Below, piece by piece: positions 55,323 to 64,000 of a stretch of DNA of 64,000 nucleotides (position 1 is its first letter; each line of letters starts with the position of its first letter). Under the pieces are notes generated by a model. That model did not search any database. It was not told the origin of the DNA and was given only the letters and a program-made list of their open reading frames with translations. A program made the position numbers and the translations under genes. The stretch is from Aliivibrio sifiae (GTDB taxonomy: Bacteria; Pseudomonadota; Gammaproteobacteria; Enterobacterales; Vibrionaceae): contig NZ_MSCO01000002.1 in NCBI RefSeq assembly GCF_002954705.1, positions 798,502-862,501 on the forward strand. The letters are read 5' to 3'.

Positions 55323-56201
55323 TTAAAATCGCATATCAACAGTGAAGAAAAGGCTTTTACGCTTACCGAGACCTGCTTCACCTAACAAATATAAGCCATC
55401 ATCAAGTTTATATTGCATACCCAGTAAGGTATTCCAAGGAGTTACAAGATGCTGCTCCACATTAAAGCGACCATCATCAACTTTTCCGACCAGACTTCCT
55501 AAGTTGCCACTTAAACCGATATCCGTTAAATTCCCAGATAGTGATTGTTCAACATCTTGATACATTGCTCCAACCCACACACGAAGTGGTGTTCCCATAC
55601 GGGTAAAGTCATAACCTACGCGTGGTGAGATCACAATCGAACTAATTGTACCATCAATAACATTTAACTCAGTTTCAGTATAACTAGCATCCGCTAGCGC
55701 AAATACATCTTTATAACCACCAGCCAAGACAAAACCTGCTCCATAAAGCGTACCATTGAGATCTAATCTAAAAGGCATATTTATCCCTTTACCTAAACCC
55801 AGAGGTTTAACGTTGATAGTCGTTTCTGAATACCCTTTTAGCTGACCGACAATTCCATATAAATTCAAAAAAGGGAAAAGCCAAACATCACCACGTAATG
55901 TTAGAACTTCACTCATTTGTTTTCCGCTTCCTACTGATTCAATATCGACTAAATCACTAATTGCATGTGGTGGTTTCCATGGGAGTAATGCGGGAATTGT
56001 TCCTTCAAACCCAATACTATCTACTGAGATATCTTGAGTTTGTTTCATGTAGCTAACATTAAGACCAAAAGCTTCAGGTAAAGTATAACCCTTGGCTTCT
56101 GCCTCTTCTTTCCAAATGGGTAAGGTAAAAGATTCTGCAAATAAAGAAGTGGAATAAGACAAAAGTAGTAAGCAAAGTACAGTCAGTGCTCTTTGCGGCA
56201 T
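55323..56201 (-). CDS. outer-membrane protein of unknown function
   Basis: About 292 aa, starting at ATG 56201 (MPQRALTVL) because TTTGGAG lies upstream; the longer frame has no such site. Signal peptide ends LFA-E. The rest is rich in alternating strands (LRLDLNGTLYGAGFVLAGGY, VISPRVGYDFTRMGTPLRV) and ends SLFFTVDMRF with the terminal Phe of outer-membrane barrels. I recognise no specific family. First gene of the three-gene envelope operon. Confidence 0.75.
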   Translation of the reverse strand: MPQRALTVLCLLLLSYSTSLFAESFTLPIWKEEAEAKGYTLPEAFGLNVSYMKQTQDISVDSIGFEGTIPALLPWKPPHAISDLVDIESVGSGKQMSEVLTLRGDVWLFPFLNLYGIVGQLKGYSETTINVKPLGLGKGINMPFRLDLNGTLYGAGFVLAGGYKDVFALADASYTETELNVIDGTISSIVISPRVGYDFTRMGTPLRVWVGAMYQDVEQSLSGNLTDIGLSGNLGSLVGKVDDGRFNVEQHLVTPWNTLLGMQYKLDDGLYLLGEAGLGKRKSLFFTVDMRF

Positions 56202-56431
56202 AAAGACTCCAAATACTGAAGGAAGATAACCCAAAAGTGGCTTCAGTTTTCACGAATCATACGCCTCACACTGAGACATTCAACTTAACTTTACACTAAT
56301 TTACATAACAACTTGTCAAGTCAGATTTAGCGTTAAATTAGATTAAATTACAACCGACTTCACAGATTTAACGTTTAAATTAGTATAAAAAGGAATAATA
56401 AGTAAGAAGGATTGATAAACAAGATCGATAA

Positions 56432-56459
56432 TGGCCAGATTAAATCATTAAGCTGGCCA
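56432..56459 (-). other. hairpin downstream of rhlE
   Basis: TGGCCAG / CTGGCCA, 7-bp perfect stem with a 14-nt loop, between rhlE and the envelope operon. No T-run on the minus strand, so termination is uncertain. Confidence 0.35.
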
Positions 56460-56495
56460 GTCAAACTTTTAATCTACAGTTGAATACTAATCAAT

Positions 56496-57755
56496 TTAAC
56501 GCTTATTTTTTCCACGATTTTCATGAACTTTCATTTTCGCTTTCATTTTTCTTTTATCAGCAGAACGACCACGACTTTGACGTGAATGGTCTTCTTTTAT
56601 TACTCGTGCATTTGGATCAGGTTCATAGCCTTTCAGCCATTCTTGAGGAAGGCGAACATCAAGTAACGTTTCAATCGCTTTCAACAAATATTCTTCATTT
56701 GAACTCATTAACGAGATCGCTTTACCGGTGCAACCTGCTCGACCTGTACGACCAATACGATGGACGTAATCTTCCGCTTTAAATGGAAGTTCATAGTTAA
56801 TGACACATTCTAGCTGCTCAATATCTAGACCACGCGCAGCGATATCTGTTGCAATTAACGCACGAACTTTACCCGTTTTAAACTCTTCTAATGCACGTAA
56901 GCGAGCACCCTGACTTTTATCACCATTAATAGACGCCGCTTTTATACCGTCTTTTTTAAGCTCTTTCACTAATTCATCAGAGCCTTGTTTTGTTTTTGTA
57001 AACACAAGGACTTGTTGCCAGTTACGAGAGCCTATCAGGTAAGCTAATAATTCACTTTTACGGTGCTTATCTACTGGATATACCATTTGCTCAACTGTAT
57101 CAGCAGTACTATTTGTTGGCGTAACTTGTACTTCTTTTGGTTTATGTAGCATGTAATAAGCAATTTCTCTTACTTTTTTGCTGAATGTTGCTGAGAAGAA
57201 TAAGGTTTGGTGCTCCGCAGGCATCTTACGTAAGATCTTTTTAATATCTGGAATAAAGCCCATGTCTAACATGCGGTCAGCTTCATCTAATACTAGATAC
57301 CCAGCTTGGTTTAGCGTGATGGTATTGATGTGTAATAGATCTAATAAGCGACCTGGTGTTGCAACTAAAATATCAGCGCCACCAACTAAATTGTCTTTCT
57401 GAACATTAATGCTAGTTCCACCATAAGCCACCACAACTTTAATGTCAGTGTCTTTGGTGTAACTCACCAAGCTATCAAATACTTGCTGTGCTAATTCACG
57501 CGTTGGCGTCAAAATTAAACTACGAATCACTTTTGAATTTTGAGTGCGGCTCTCTGGATTTTCAACCAAGCGCTGGATAAGCGGTAAACCAAAAGCAGCC
57601 GTTTTACCTGTGCCTGTTTGTGCTCCTGCAAGTACATCATGTCCTTGTAATACGAGAGGAATAGCCTGCTGCTGAATTGGTGTCGCTTCTTTAAAACCTA
57701 ATTCCGAAACGGTATTAAGAAGCTGTTCAGATAACCCTAGTGAAGCAAATGACAT
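56496..57755 (-). CDS. rhlE: ATP-dependent DEAD-box RNA helicase RhlE
   Basis: A 419-aa protein with Q-motif, AQTGTGKT, PTRELAQQ, LDEADRMLDMGF, SATFSKKV and YVHRIGRTGRAG. The length and the basic C-terminal tail (SRQSRGRSADKRKMKAKMK) fit RhlE, which acts in rRNA/ribosome maturation. Its leader contains a short frame and a terminator-like hairpin. Confidence 0.93.
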   Translation of the reverse strand: MSFASLGLSEQLLNTVSELGFKEATPIQQQAIPLVLQGHDVLAGAQTGTGKTAAFGLPLIQRLVENPESRTQNSKVIRSLILTPTRELAQQVFDSLVSYTKDTDIKVVVAYGGTSINVQKDNLVGGADILVATPGRLLDLLHINTITLNQAGYLVLDEADRMLDMGFIPDIKKILRKMPAEHQTLFFSATFSKKVREIAYYMLHKPKEVQVTPTNSTADTVEQMVYPVDKHRKSELLAYLIGSRNWQQVLVFTKTKQGSDELVKELKKDGIKAASINGDKSQGARLRALEEFKTGKVRALIATDIAARGLDIEQLECVINYELPFKAEDYVHRIGRTGRAGCTGKAISLMSSNEEYLLKAIETLLDVRLPQEWLKGYEPDPNARVIKEDHSRQSRGRSADKRKMKAKMKVHENRGKNKR

Positions 57756-57829
57756 GATGAACCTTTAAGTACTAAAAATTTTCGCCGATTGTAGCAAAAT
57801 AGTATTGGTTCCCCTAGAGTAAGTTACGC

Positions 57830-57867
57830 TATAAAAAATCCAGCGTACTTTGCAGGTACATTGGATT
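57830..57867 (-). terminator. terminator-like hairpin in the rhlE leader
   Basis: On the minus strand AATCCA-AT-GTAC / GTAC-GC-TGGATT folds with a 2x2 internal loop and is followed by six T. It lies 75 nt before the rhlE ATG, so it could attenuate rhlE or end a short upstream transcript. Confidence 0.45.
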
Positions 57868-57904
57868 ATCTTAGGAAAGTTCAAGCTTAGGTTTAAACTG
57901 TTGT

Positions 57905-57931
57905 CTAAAGCGTAGGCAACCAAAGCTTCAT
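57905..57931 (-). CDS. possible 8-codon leader peptide before rhlE
   Basis: Minus strand ATG at 57931 preceded at 5 nt by GTGAGG; frame MKLWLPTL, stop TAG at 57907-57905. It lies 38 nt ahead of the terminator-like hairpin, the layout of an attenuator. Short frames with a ribosome site arise by chance, so this is tentative. Confidence 0.3.
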   Translation of the reverse strand: MKLWLPTL

Positions 57932-58204
57932 ATAAACCTCACAGAAGAACAGTGAAAAAAAAACAATTTAAAAACAAGATAAATAAAAGTTTCATACAGA
58001 AAGAGCTAAACGTTAACAAAAAAACAGAATAAAAAATAAATTTAAAATGAATAGCTTTGATATATAAGGAACAAATGACGGTTATTCATATGTATCGAAA
58101 TTTTTTATTCATATTTTTTAGGTTAAAAATAGACTTAGCATAAAGAAAAACAACAAGAATAGTAGAATAATGAACCAAACAGTCAGTTTTAATGCATTTA
58201 AGGG
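57932..58204. other. AT-rich gap between rhlE leader and tRNA-Ser promoter
   Basis: No open frame, RNA gene or clear motif is seen. It must contain the rhlE promoter on the minus strand. Confidence 0.4.
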
Positions 58205-58233
58205 TTTACAAGACAAGAGCAACACCCTATTAT
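58205..58233 (+). promoter_or_regulatory. tRNA-Ser promoter
   Basis: -35 TTTACA (58205-58210), 17-bp spacer, -10 TATTAT (58228-58233), followed by a GC-rich discriminator (acgcgg) and the tRNA start 11 nt later. The GC-rich discriminator is typical of stable-RNA promoters. Confidence 0.75.
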
Positions 58234-58243
58234 ACGCGGCATT

Positions 58244-58334
58244 GGAGGGATGGCTGAGTGGTCGAAAGCACCGGTCTTGAAAACCGGCAACCGTTAATAG
58301 CGGTTCTAGGGTTCAAATCCCTATCCCTCCACCA
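58244..58334 (+). tRNA. tRNA-Ser (anticodon TGA)
   Basis: Class II tRNA of 91 nt including encoded CCA. Acceptor GGAGGGA / TCCCTCC, anticodon stem CCGGT with loop CTTGAAA giving TGA, long variable arm (caaccgttaatagcggttct) and T-arm GGTTCAAATCC. It reads UCA serine codons. Confidence 0.97.
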
Positions 58335-58340
58335 CATTCT

Positions 58341-58370
58341 AAGCCCTAGCAGAAATGCTGGGGCTTTTTT
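58341..58370 (+). terminator. terminator of tRNA-Ser
   Basis: AAGCCCTAGCA-GAAA-TGCTGGGGCTT stem (one T-G) followed by six or more T, 7 nt after the CCA end. Confidence 0.92.
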
Positions 58371-58603
58371 TATCTGTTAACTTTATGAAATAGATATTAT
58401 ACCATTCTGGATAAGTAGTTGTTCAGATAATTGCGTAGGAAAATTCGATTAGAGCAAAGCATAAATTACAGTAACTAGTGGTTCTAATTACAAAATTTAT
58501 AACGCAGATATAATCGACTTTAACAAGCAAGAATGATCAAATACTTATGTAGATTGGTATTATTAAGGCTATAAAATAACAACCTTAATTAGCATCCTAA
58601 GAT

Positions 58604-59860
58604 TTACTTTCCAATACGTAATGCATCATAACCACTTAGGGCTTGATAAGGGCGTAAATTAAACAGTGGCATAATAGAATATATATGATCAAAAATGTCT
58701 GCTTGTACTCCTTCGTAAAATACCCAATCTGTATTATTGGTAAACGCATAGATTTGTAATGGTAAGCCCTCAGGGGTTGGCTCTAGCTGGCGCACCATGA
58801 ACATCATATAAGAATGAATATCTTTATTAGTACGTAAATAAGCTGCCAAATAAGCACGGAAAATACCGACATTAGTCATTTGTCGAACATTACCGGCATG
58901 AGGAATATCATCCAACTCTTCATTAAACGTATTTATTTCTTTTGATTTCTCAAATAAATATTCACGCAGAATTCGAATATTTTTTAGTGATTCAATCTCA
59001 TCATCTGTCATAAAGCGAATCGAATTAACGTCAATATTAACAGAGCGTTTAATGCGTCGACCACCCGAATCTGACATACCCTGCCAGTTAATAAAGGCGT
59101 TTTGAACCAACGCATAAGCTGGGATCATGCTCACGGTATTATCAAAGTTTCGTACTTTTACTGTGGTTAATGAAATCTCTTCAACTGAACCGTTTGCTTT
59201 AAACGAATCCATTTCAATCCAGTCATTTAACGTAATCATTCGGTTTGCTGAAAGCTGAATACCAGCGACAAAGCCTAGAATAGTATCTTTAAATACGAGC
59301 ATCACAAAACCAGTTGCAACCCCTAAGCCACTCAAGAAAATAACCGGTGATTCGTTAGCCAGTATTGACATGGATACCACAAGACCGACAAAGAAGGTAA
59401 ATAACTTGATAAGTTGAACGAAACTCTTAATTGGCATTCGGCGAGTTATGCCTTTAATCGTAGCAAGATCATTTAATGCATCAAGTAATGAAAAAAGCAT
59501 CCAAATAAAGACAACAATAATTGTAATACTTAAGGCTTTATCAACAATACCTGAAATCACCGCGTAATTCTCAAGAGCAAGCGGTATCAATAAATTCAGT
59601 ATCATAATAGGCACTAGAAAAGTAAGCTTCTCAAGCACCTTGTACTTAGAAAAGCTCTCACCTAGTGGTTCATTAGTACGGTGCAATACATTCCTTATTG
59701 TCCGAGCAATTATGTGACGAGTGATAAGATCTCCCATCACAGAAACACCAATGACAACGAGCACAAATACCACAGTAAGTTCCATACCATAGGGGTCACT
59801 ATTAATACCTAATGCACTCAATTTATCTACAATGTAATTACGAATACTATCCTCTAACAA
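58604..59860 (-). CDS. ybdG: miniconductance mechanosensitive channel, YbdG type
   Basis: A 418-aa protein (E. coli YbdG 415 aa). Five membrane segments, the MscS pore helix region FLSGLGVATGFVMLVFKDTILG and the beta domain with ITLNDWIEMDSF, then the YbdG-specific WQGMSDSGGRRIKRS and IYAFTNNTDW. Opens on osmotic down-shift. Single-gene unit. The second MscS-type channel in this window. Confidence 0.9.
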   Translation of the reverse strand: MLEDSIRNYIVDKLSALGINSDPYGMELTVVFVLVVIGVSVMGDLITRHIIARTIRNVLHRTNEPLGESFSKYKVLEKLTFLVPIMILNLLIPLALENYAVISGIVDKALSITIIVVFIWMLFSLLDALNDLATIKGITRRMPIKSFVQLIKLFTFFVGLVVSMSILANESPVIFLSGLGVATGFVMLVFKDTILGFVAGIQLSANRMITLNDWIEMDSFKANGSVEEISLTTVKVRNFDNTVSMIPAYALVQNAFINWQGMSDSGGRRIKRSVNIDVNSIRFMTDDEIESLKNIRILREYLFEKSKEINTFNEELDDIPHAGNVRQMTNVGIFRAYLAAYLRTNKDIHSYMMFMVRQLEPTPEGLPLQIYAFTNNTDWVFYEGVQADIFDHIYSIMPLFNLRPYQALSGYDALRIGK

Positions 59861-60174
59861 TTTACTGCCCTTACCTTTAAATATTCACCGAAGAACACAG
59901 TATAGAAACTTTGAAAACAACACTAATTTTATGTTCTTAACTAGTTTATACAAGTACCTATTTATACATAAACTCTATTCATAATATATTAAACATAGCC
60001 TTTATTATTCGTTTTTTGAGCTTTTATTATCCAAATAGATTGAAAGCTACTCATCTTTACAACATTTGAAAACTTAGTTTACTAGGACCCAATTATTATA
60101 TTTAGCACTAAAAATAAAAAACCTCTTAGGAAAATTAAGAGGCTTTATATTATATAAATACACTGCAAACTAAA
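59861..60174. other. 314-bp gap between ybdG and the GH92 genes
   Basis: It contains the ybdG promoter region and, at the right end, the GH92 terminator. Otherwise AT-rich with no gene seen. Confidence 0.5.
60112..60145 (-). terminator. terminator of the GH92 genes
   Basis: Minus strand CCTCTTA / TAAGAGG stem with a 7-nt loop, followed by T-rich TTTTTTATTTTT. Confidence 0.8.
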
Positions 60175-63018
60175 TTAGCGAGAGACTTGTGGTAACTCAG
60201 CAGTATGTAAGAACTCACCAATACCTAAATCTGGTGGTGTATCCGTTGCAATATTAGCTCCCCAGCGTTTACTTGGTTTATCACTCATTAAAAACTCTAT
60301 CTCTCCACCCTGCATAATCTCAGCATGAGTTAAATACGTTTTATTAAAGTCTCTACCATTAAGTGACGCCGATTGAATAAAGATATTTTCTCGGCTTACC
60401 TCTTTAGCGATAACGGTAAATTGTTGTCCATTATCGACTGCTATCGAAGCACGTTCAAACATCGGAGTACCTATTTCATAAATACCTGACGATGAATTCA
60501 CAGGGAAGAAACCTAAAGCTCGAAACACAAACCATGATGACAGTGTACCAAAATCATCATTACCACAGATCCCATCTGCAGTATTGTCGTAACAAACGTT
60601 TGTTGCTGCTGCAACCGCTGCTTGTGTTTTCCACGGTTGAGCTACATAGTTGTATAAATAAGGGACATGAATATCTGGTTCATTACCTTGAACATGCTGC
60701 CCAAGGTTACCAGTATTAAAAACAGGAAATTGGTTATCCCCGGCATTACGATCAGGATAAGTACTAAAATATTCATCTAAACGTTCAGCAAATAACTCAC
60801 CTCGCTTAGCTACACCTTCACGGCCTAAGGTTGATTGCTCAAATTCAGTCATTAAATCAACAAGGCCATTAATATCATGCTGAACACTGAACGAATACTG
60901 CCAACCATTCGATTCAGAAAATGACCAGTTAAACATATCAGGTCGCCAATCTTTACCAATCGCTTTACCTGTTATTGGATCAGTCCAATTTGAATCAATA
61001 AATTTACCGTCATAATCACGAGCTTTAAACCAACCTTGATATTTAGAGCCACCAAAATCAAACTGTGCTTGCCAATTATTAGAGCGATCCGCAAACTCTT
61101 TGTATTCAGGAGAATCTTCCCCTAAAACAAGTGCGATGGATTTTGCAATATTCCAATCATTCATTGAATATTCTAATGAATACGATGCTGTCCATGCGTC
61201 TTTAAATGGTGAATGAGACCCGTATGAATCTGGCGGCGTATCATGCAATTGCGCAGGAACATACCCTTGTGTTTCATACTCCTTAATCCAAGCAACACCT
61301 TGACTTGAAACAGCACGAGCGTCGGTAATCATTGCTTGAACTAAGCGTTCTTTTACATCTTGACGCTCTGTATCAGTAAACCCTAAATAAATCATTCGAG
61401 TATCTAAATACCCTTTAGATAACGCATCATAAATGATCGGTGTCGAATGCATTCCCATCATCATGCCAGTTTCATTACCTTTAAATGTCCATTCAGGTAA
61501 ACGACCACGCTTAGTTTCACCTTTATCATTGGTCCATTCTTCTTCTGCATAAGACAACATTGAAAGTACCATGTCGGCGATACGAGCAGGTTCAGTGATA
61601 GAGGCTAACGGTTGAACTGCGCGATAAGTATCCCAAAGCGAGAACGTATCGTAACGAATATAATCTGCTTTACCATCTTTGTTCGCATCAGCAATTCGAA
61701 TCGATTCTTTTAAAGTATCAATTTTATCGCCCCACGGCGTATTTCCATCAGGATAAGCATTACGACCTTGATGTGTTTGACGATAACGACCATCTAAATC
61801 AGATAGCATCGTTTGGCCAGAGTAAGAACGGTATAATGCGGTGTAGAATGTCTGTTTATAAGCTTCATCACCTTCTACACGGATTTTACCCAGTTCATCT
61901 TCCCAAAGTTTTGTAGCCGCTTGACGAACCTGATCAAAGTTCATTCCAGCAACTTCACTCATATTCAGTGATGCCCCTGTTTTACCGCCTTCACCAATTT
62001 CAACGTTTGATAATGCCAGTTTTGCTTCAACGGTTAAGCCTGATTTCGATGTATCAAACTCAACATATGCACGTGCATATTGATATTTACCGAGAGTTAC
62101 ACCACCAATCTCTGTCATATCAGCTGATGCATCAATGTATTGTTTTGTCAGTTTGTCGTAGTAAGCAAAGCGAATATTTTTAATGGGTTGATCGAACTCC
62201 ATAACAAAAAATTCTTTTTGGTTTGCAGCCCAACCATCGGAGAAACGATGTCCCTCTAAACGATTATTTTCTTTATCCCATTTTAGGTAAGAGTCTGACG
62301 TATAATCCCAGTTGATTTTAAAACCAGTATTCACAATAATTTCTGAACGATCGTCTCGTGGGAACGTATAACGATGAACGCCGACCCTGTCCGACGCGGT
62401 TAACTCAGCTTTAATGTCATAATCAATAAGATCAACTTTGTAATAACCCGCGGTTGCTTGCTCATCTTTGTGCTGAAAACGAGATGCCTCAAGGTTCAGC
62501 GTTGGAGAGCCTTCATTTAACATATAATCAGAGCGAGTATTGATCGGCATAACAAGAATGTCATTTAAATCGCCTGCACCCGCACCCGATAAATGGGTAT
62601 GAGAAAAACCAGACGTACGTGCGTCATGGTAATAATATCCAGAAATATATTCCCAGCCATTAGCACCGTTATTTGGGGATAATTGAACCATACCATGAGG
62701 AGTCGTTGCCCCTGGATAGTTATTCCCTAAATTACCAGTACCAATGAATGGATTAACATGACGAGTAATATCCATATCATCAAAATCAACAGGTTCATGA
62801 ACACCCATATCTATCACTGGATTTTCAGTACTTGGTTTATCATCACACTCTTCATCACCCGGTGGACATACTGGTTTTTCATCATCAGGATTAACGGTTG
62901 GCGGTGCGATTTCAGTACTTCCATCATAATTATGATTAACGGTTTCTTCATTACAACCAGTTAACCCAATCATTCCCAGTAACACAGCAATAGATAATAA
63001 ATTCCGTTTAAATTTCAT
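60175..63018 (-). CDS. GH92-family alpha-mannosidase, lipoprotein
   Basis: A 947-aa protein with a lipoprotein signal (lipobox LTGC, Cys22, Asn at +2, so probably outer membrane). A charged/Pro-rich linker (about 24-75) precedes the GH92 enzyme: VNPFIGTGNLGNNYPGATTP, GMVQLSPN, then the C-terminal catalytic part GNEPDIHVPYLYNYVAQPW, DDFGTLSSWFVFRALGFFPV. GH92 enzymes are Ca2+-dependent exo-alpha-mannosidases, acting on mannose-containing glycans. Second of two tandem GH92 genes. Confidence 0.92.
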   Translation of the reverse strand: MKFKRNLLSIAVLLGMIGLTGCNEETVNHNYDGSTEIAPPTVNPDDEKPVCPPGDEECDDKPSTENPVIDMGVHEPVDFDDMDITRHVNPFIGTGNLGNNYPGATTPHGMVQLSPNNGANGWEYISGYYYHDARTSGFSHTHLSGAGAGDLNDILVMPINTRSDYMLNEGSPTLNLEASRFQHKDEQATAGYYKVDLIDYDIKAELTASDRVGVHRYTFPRDDRSEIIVNTGFKINWDYTSDSYLKWDKENNRLEGHRFSDGWAANQKEFFVMEFDQPIKNIRFAYYDKLTKQYIDASADMTEIGGVTLGKYQYARAYVEFDTSKSGLTVEAKLALSNVEIGEGGKTGASLNMSEVAGMNFDQVRQAATKLWEDELGKIRVEGDEAYKQTFYTALYRSYSGQTMLSDLDGRYRQTHQGRNAYPDGNTPWGDKIDTLKESIRIADANKDGKADYIRYDTFSLWDTYRAVQPLASITEPARIADMVLSMLSYAEEEWTNDKGETKRGRLPEWTFKGNETGMMMGMHSTPIIYDALSKGYLDTRMIYLGFTDTERQDVKERLVQAMITDARAVSSQGVAWIKEYETQGYVPAQLHDTPPDSYGSHSPFKDAWTASYSLEYSMNDWNIAKSIALVLGEDSPEYKEFADRSNNWQAQFDFGGSKYQGWFKARDYDGKFIDSNWTDPITGKAIGKDWRPDMFNWSFSESNGWQYSFSVQHDINGLVDLMTEFEQSTLGREGVAKRGELFAERLDEYFSTYPDRNAGDNQFPVFNTGNLGQHVQGNEPDIHVPYLYNYVAQPWKTQAAVAAATNVCYDNTADGICGNDDFGTLSSWFVFRALGFFPVNSSSGIYEIGTPMFERASIAVDNGQQFTVIAKEVSRENIFIQSASLNGRDFNKTYLTHAEIMQGGEIEFLMSDKPSKRWGANIATDTPPDLGIGEFLHTAELPQVSR

Positions 63019-63077
63019 TTTATGCCTTTATTTTTAAGTTAAAAAGGGATCTCTCCCCTTAATTATTAGGATGTAAA

Positions 63078-64000
63078 TTAATTCGCTTTCAAAGCTTGAG
63101 ATTTATCATTCGTCATTACGAAATGAAGGACCCCACCATCTTTTAAATCACGGTGGTTAAACGATAGGTTTGGACCAAGAGCGTTACCGTTAATCGTGAC
63201 ACTCTTAACGTAAATATTTTCTTCAGAATTGTTCGTTGATGTGATAGTAAAAGAACCATCCCCCCCAACAGGAATGACTGCTTTATCGAAAATTGGTCGT
63301 CCAATCGTATATGTAGGATCTGCTGGTGTGACTTGATAGAAACCTAGTACCGACATAATGTACCAAGCAGACATTTGGCCTACATCTTCATTACCAATCA
63401 AACCTTCTTGAGTTGGATGATAGAATTCATTCATCGCTTGATTTACGTATTCTTGAGTTTTCCATGGCTCTGATGTCCAGTTATACAGATAAGGAACATG
63501 ATGATCAGGCTCATTCCCCATAACAAACTGCCCAATGAAACCGGACATATCATGAGACTGAGTGGTGTCCGCATTTGAATCCGCATTAAATAAGGCATTT
63601 AAATTAGCTAAGAATGCAGCTTTCCCCTGTTCTGTCATTTGCTCTGGTAAGGTATAGTCCGTACGTTTTATCACTTCACCCGCCATAACGTTAGCAAGAC
63701 CATTTAAGTTTTGAGGAGCGAACCATGTCCATTGCCATGGGTTACCTTCTGTAAAGTCCTCTCCACGATGTTCTGCACGATAAGGCCAAAAGCTATCGCC
63801 TTGAACTAAATTCTTACGGTCTTTACACCAGTCGTAATTTTTACCCTCAGGAATAGATAACGTCAGATTTTCATCCAAACACTCACTACTTAGATTATTC
63901 GCAAACTCAGGTTCAGCAGAACCTGACACTTGATACAATGGACGCATAAATCCGGTAGCACCTAAGCTTTGTTTGTCTTTGCCCTCCATTTTTCCGTAAT
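63078..64000 (-). CDS. GH92-family glycosidase, C-terminal part (partial)
   Basis: The frame is still open at the right window edge; the visible ATG at 63989 is internal and the sequence begins before it (TAC GGA AAA upstream). About 307 residues are seen, covering the C-terminal catalytic lobe: FVMGNEPDHHVPYLYNWTSEP, EGLIGNEDVGQMSAWYIMSVLGFYQVTP. It is similar to, but clearly diverged from, the GH92 protein that follows, suggesting a tandem duplication. 59 nt separate the two genes, so they probably share a transcript. Confidence 0.9.
   Translation of the reverse strand, partial: YGKMEGKDKQSLGATGFMRPLYQVSGSAEPEFANNLSSECLDENLTLSIPEGKNYDWCKDRKNLVQGDSFWPYRAEHRGEDFTEGNPWQWTWFAPQNLNGLANVMAGEVIKRTDYTLPEQMTEQGKAAFLANLNALFNADSNADTTQSHDMSGFIGQFVMGNEPDHHVPYLYNWTSEPWKTQEYVNQAMNEFYHPTQEGLIGNEDVGQMSAWYIMSVLGFYQVTPADPTYTIGRPIFDKAVIPVGGDGSFTITSTNNSEENIYVKSVTINGNALGPNLSFNHRDLKDGGVLHFVMTNDKSQALKAN

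Noticed and set aside
58244..58370. tRNA-Ser as an integration site
   Set aside because: No integrase nearby and no repeated 3' tRNA fragment seen within the window.

Overview
The window reads as chromosomal DNA of a marine Vibrionaceae bacterium, most likely Aliivibrio (fischeri clade). It has low GC and dense Vibrio-type genes (kbl-tdh, KtrAB, ArfA, SpeG, RNase II, DeaD, RhlE, a GH19 chitinase, a formate-transporter/CBS fusion). From memory, several of these (kbl, tdh, speG, pyrC) lie on chromosome II in Vibrio cholerae, so this may be the smaller chromosome. Genus and chromosome are inference. I see no phage, insertion sequence, integron or CRISPR array.

Layout. 1-680: the 5' end of a 16S rRNA gene (minus strand) with its leader and promoters. 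0.7-8.6 kb: P-loop kinase and LysR pair, threonine catabolism operon kbl-tdh, a DOPA-dioxygenase-like protein, an orphan 409-aa protein and a Lon-like protease. 9.3-12.7 kb: a large multidomain GH19 chitinase. 13-17 kb: tRNA-Gly, arfA and divergent pyrC, aldo/keto reductase, Nudix and small proteins. 17-21.5 kb: cytochrome c', cytochrome b561, MscS channel, then KtrAB potassium uptake. 21.8-25 kb: deoD, a transposase-like zinc-ribbon protein and a SorC regulator. 25-28.2 kb: two overlapping TPR proteins, one with a decayed GGDEF-like end, the other with an active-looking GGDEF but a frameshift. 28.3-33.7 kb: small proteins, a 5'-nucleotidase-like enzyme, a YbjD-type OLD nuclease and aroG. 34-37 kb: polar amino-acid ABC transporter. 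37-42.7 kb: chemoreceptor, membrane protein, LysR and divergent formate/nitrite channel fused to CBS domains. 42.8-51.2 kb: speG, deaD, rnb, a ComFB-like protein divergent from a diguanylate cyclase, and yiaWV. 51.4-57.8 kb: BCCT transporter, a three-gene outer-membrane operon and rhlE. 58.2-64 kb: tRNA-Ser, a YbdG-type channel and two tandem GH92 mannosidases, the second cut by the window end.

Themes. There is glycan use (chitinase, two GH92), osmotic and ion homeostasis (KtrAB, BCCT, two MscS-type channels), c-di-GMP signalling (two GGDEF genes, one degenerate paralogue, ComFB) and RNA metabolism (DeaD, RhlE, RNase II, ArfA). Most genes end in clear hairpin terminators, many shared between convergent genes.

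Least explained items: the outer-membrane operon (53.1-56.2 kb); the deoD-linked transposase-like gene; the chitinase middle domain; and a set of short leader reading frames in front of deaD, aroG and rhlE, plus a free-standing 29-aa membrane peptide gene with its own terminator.
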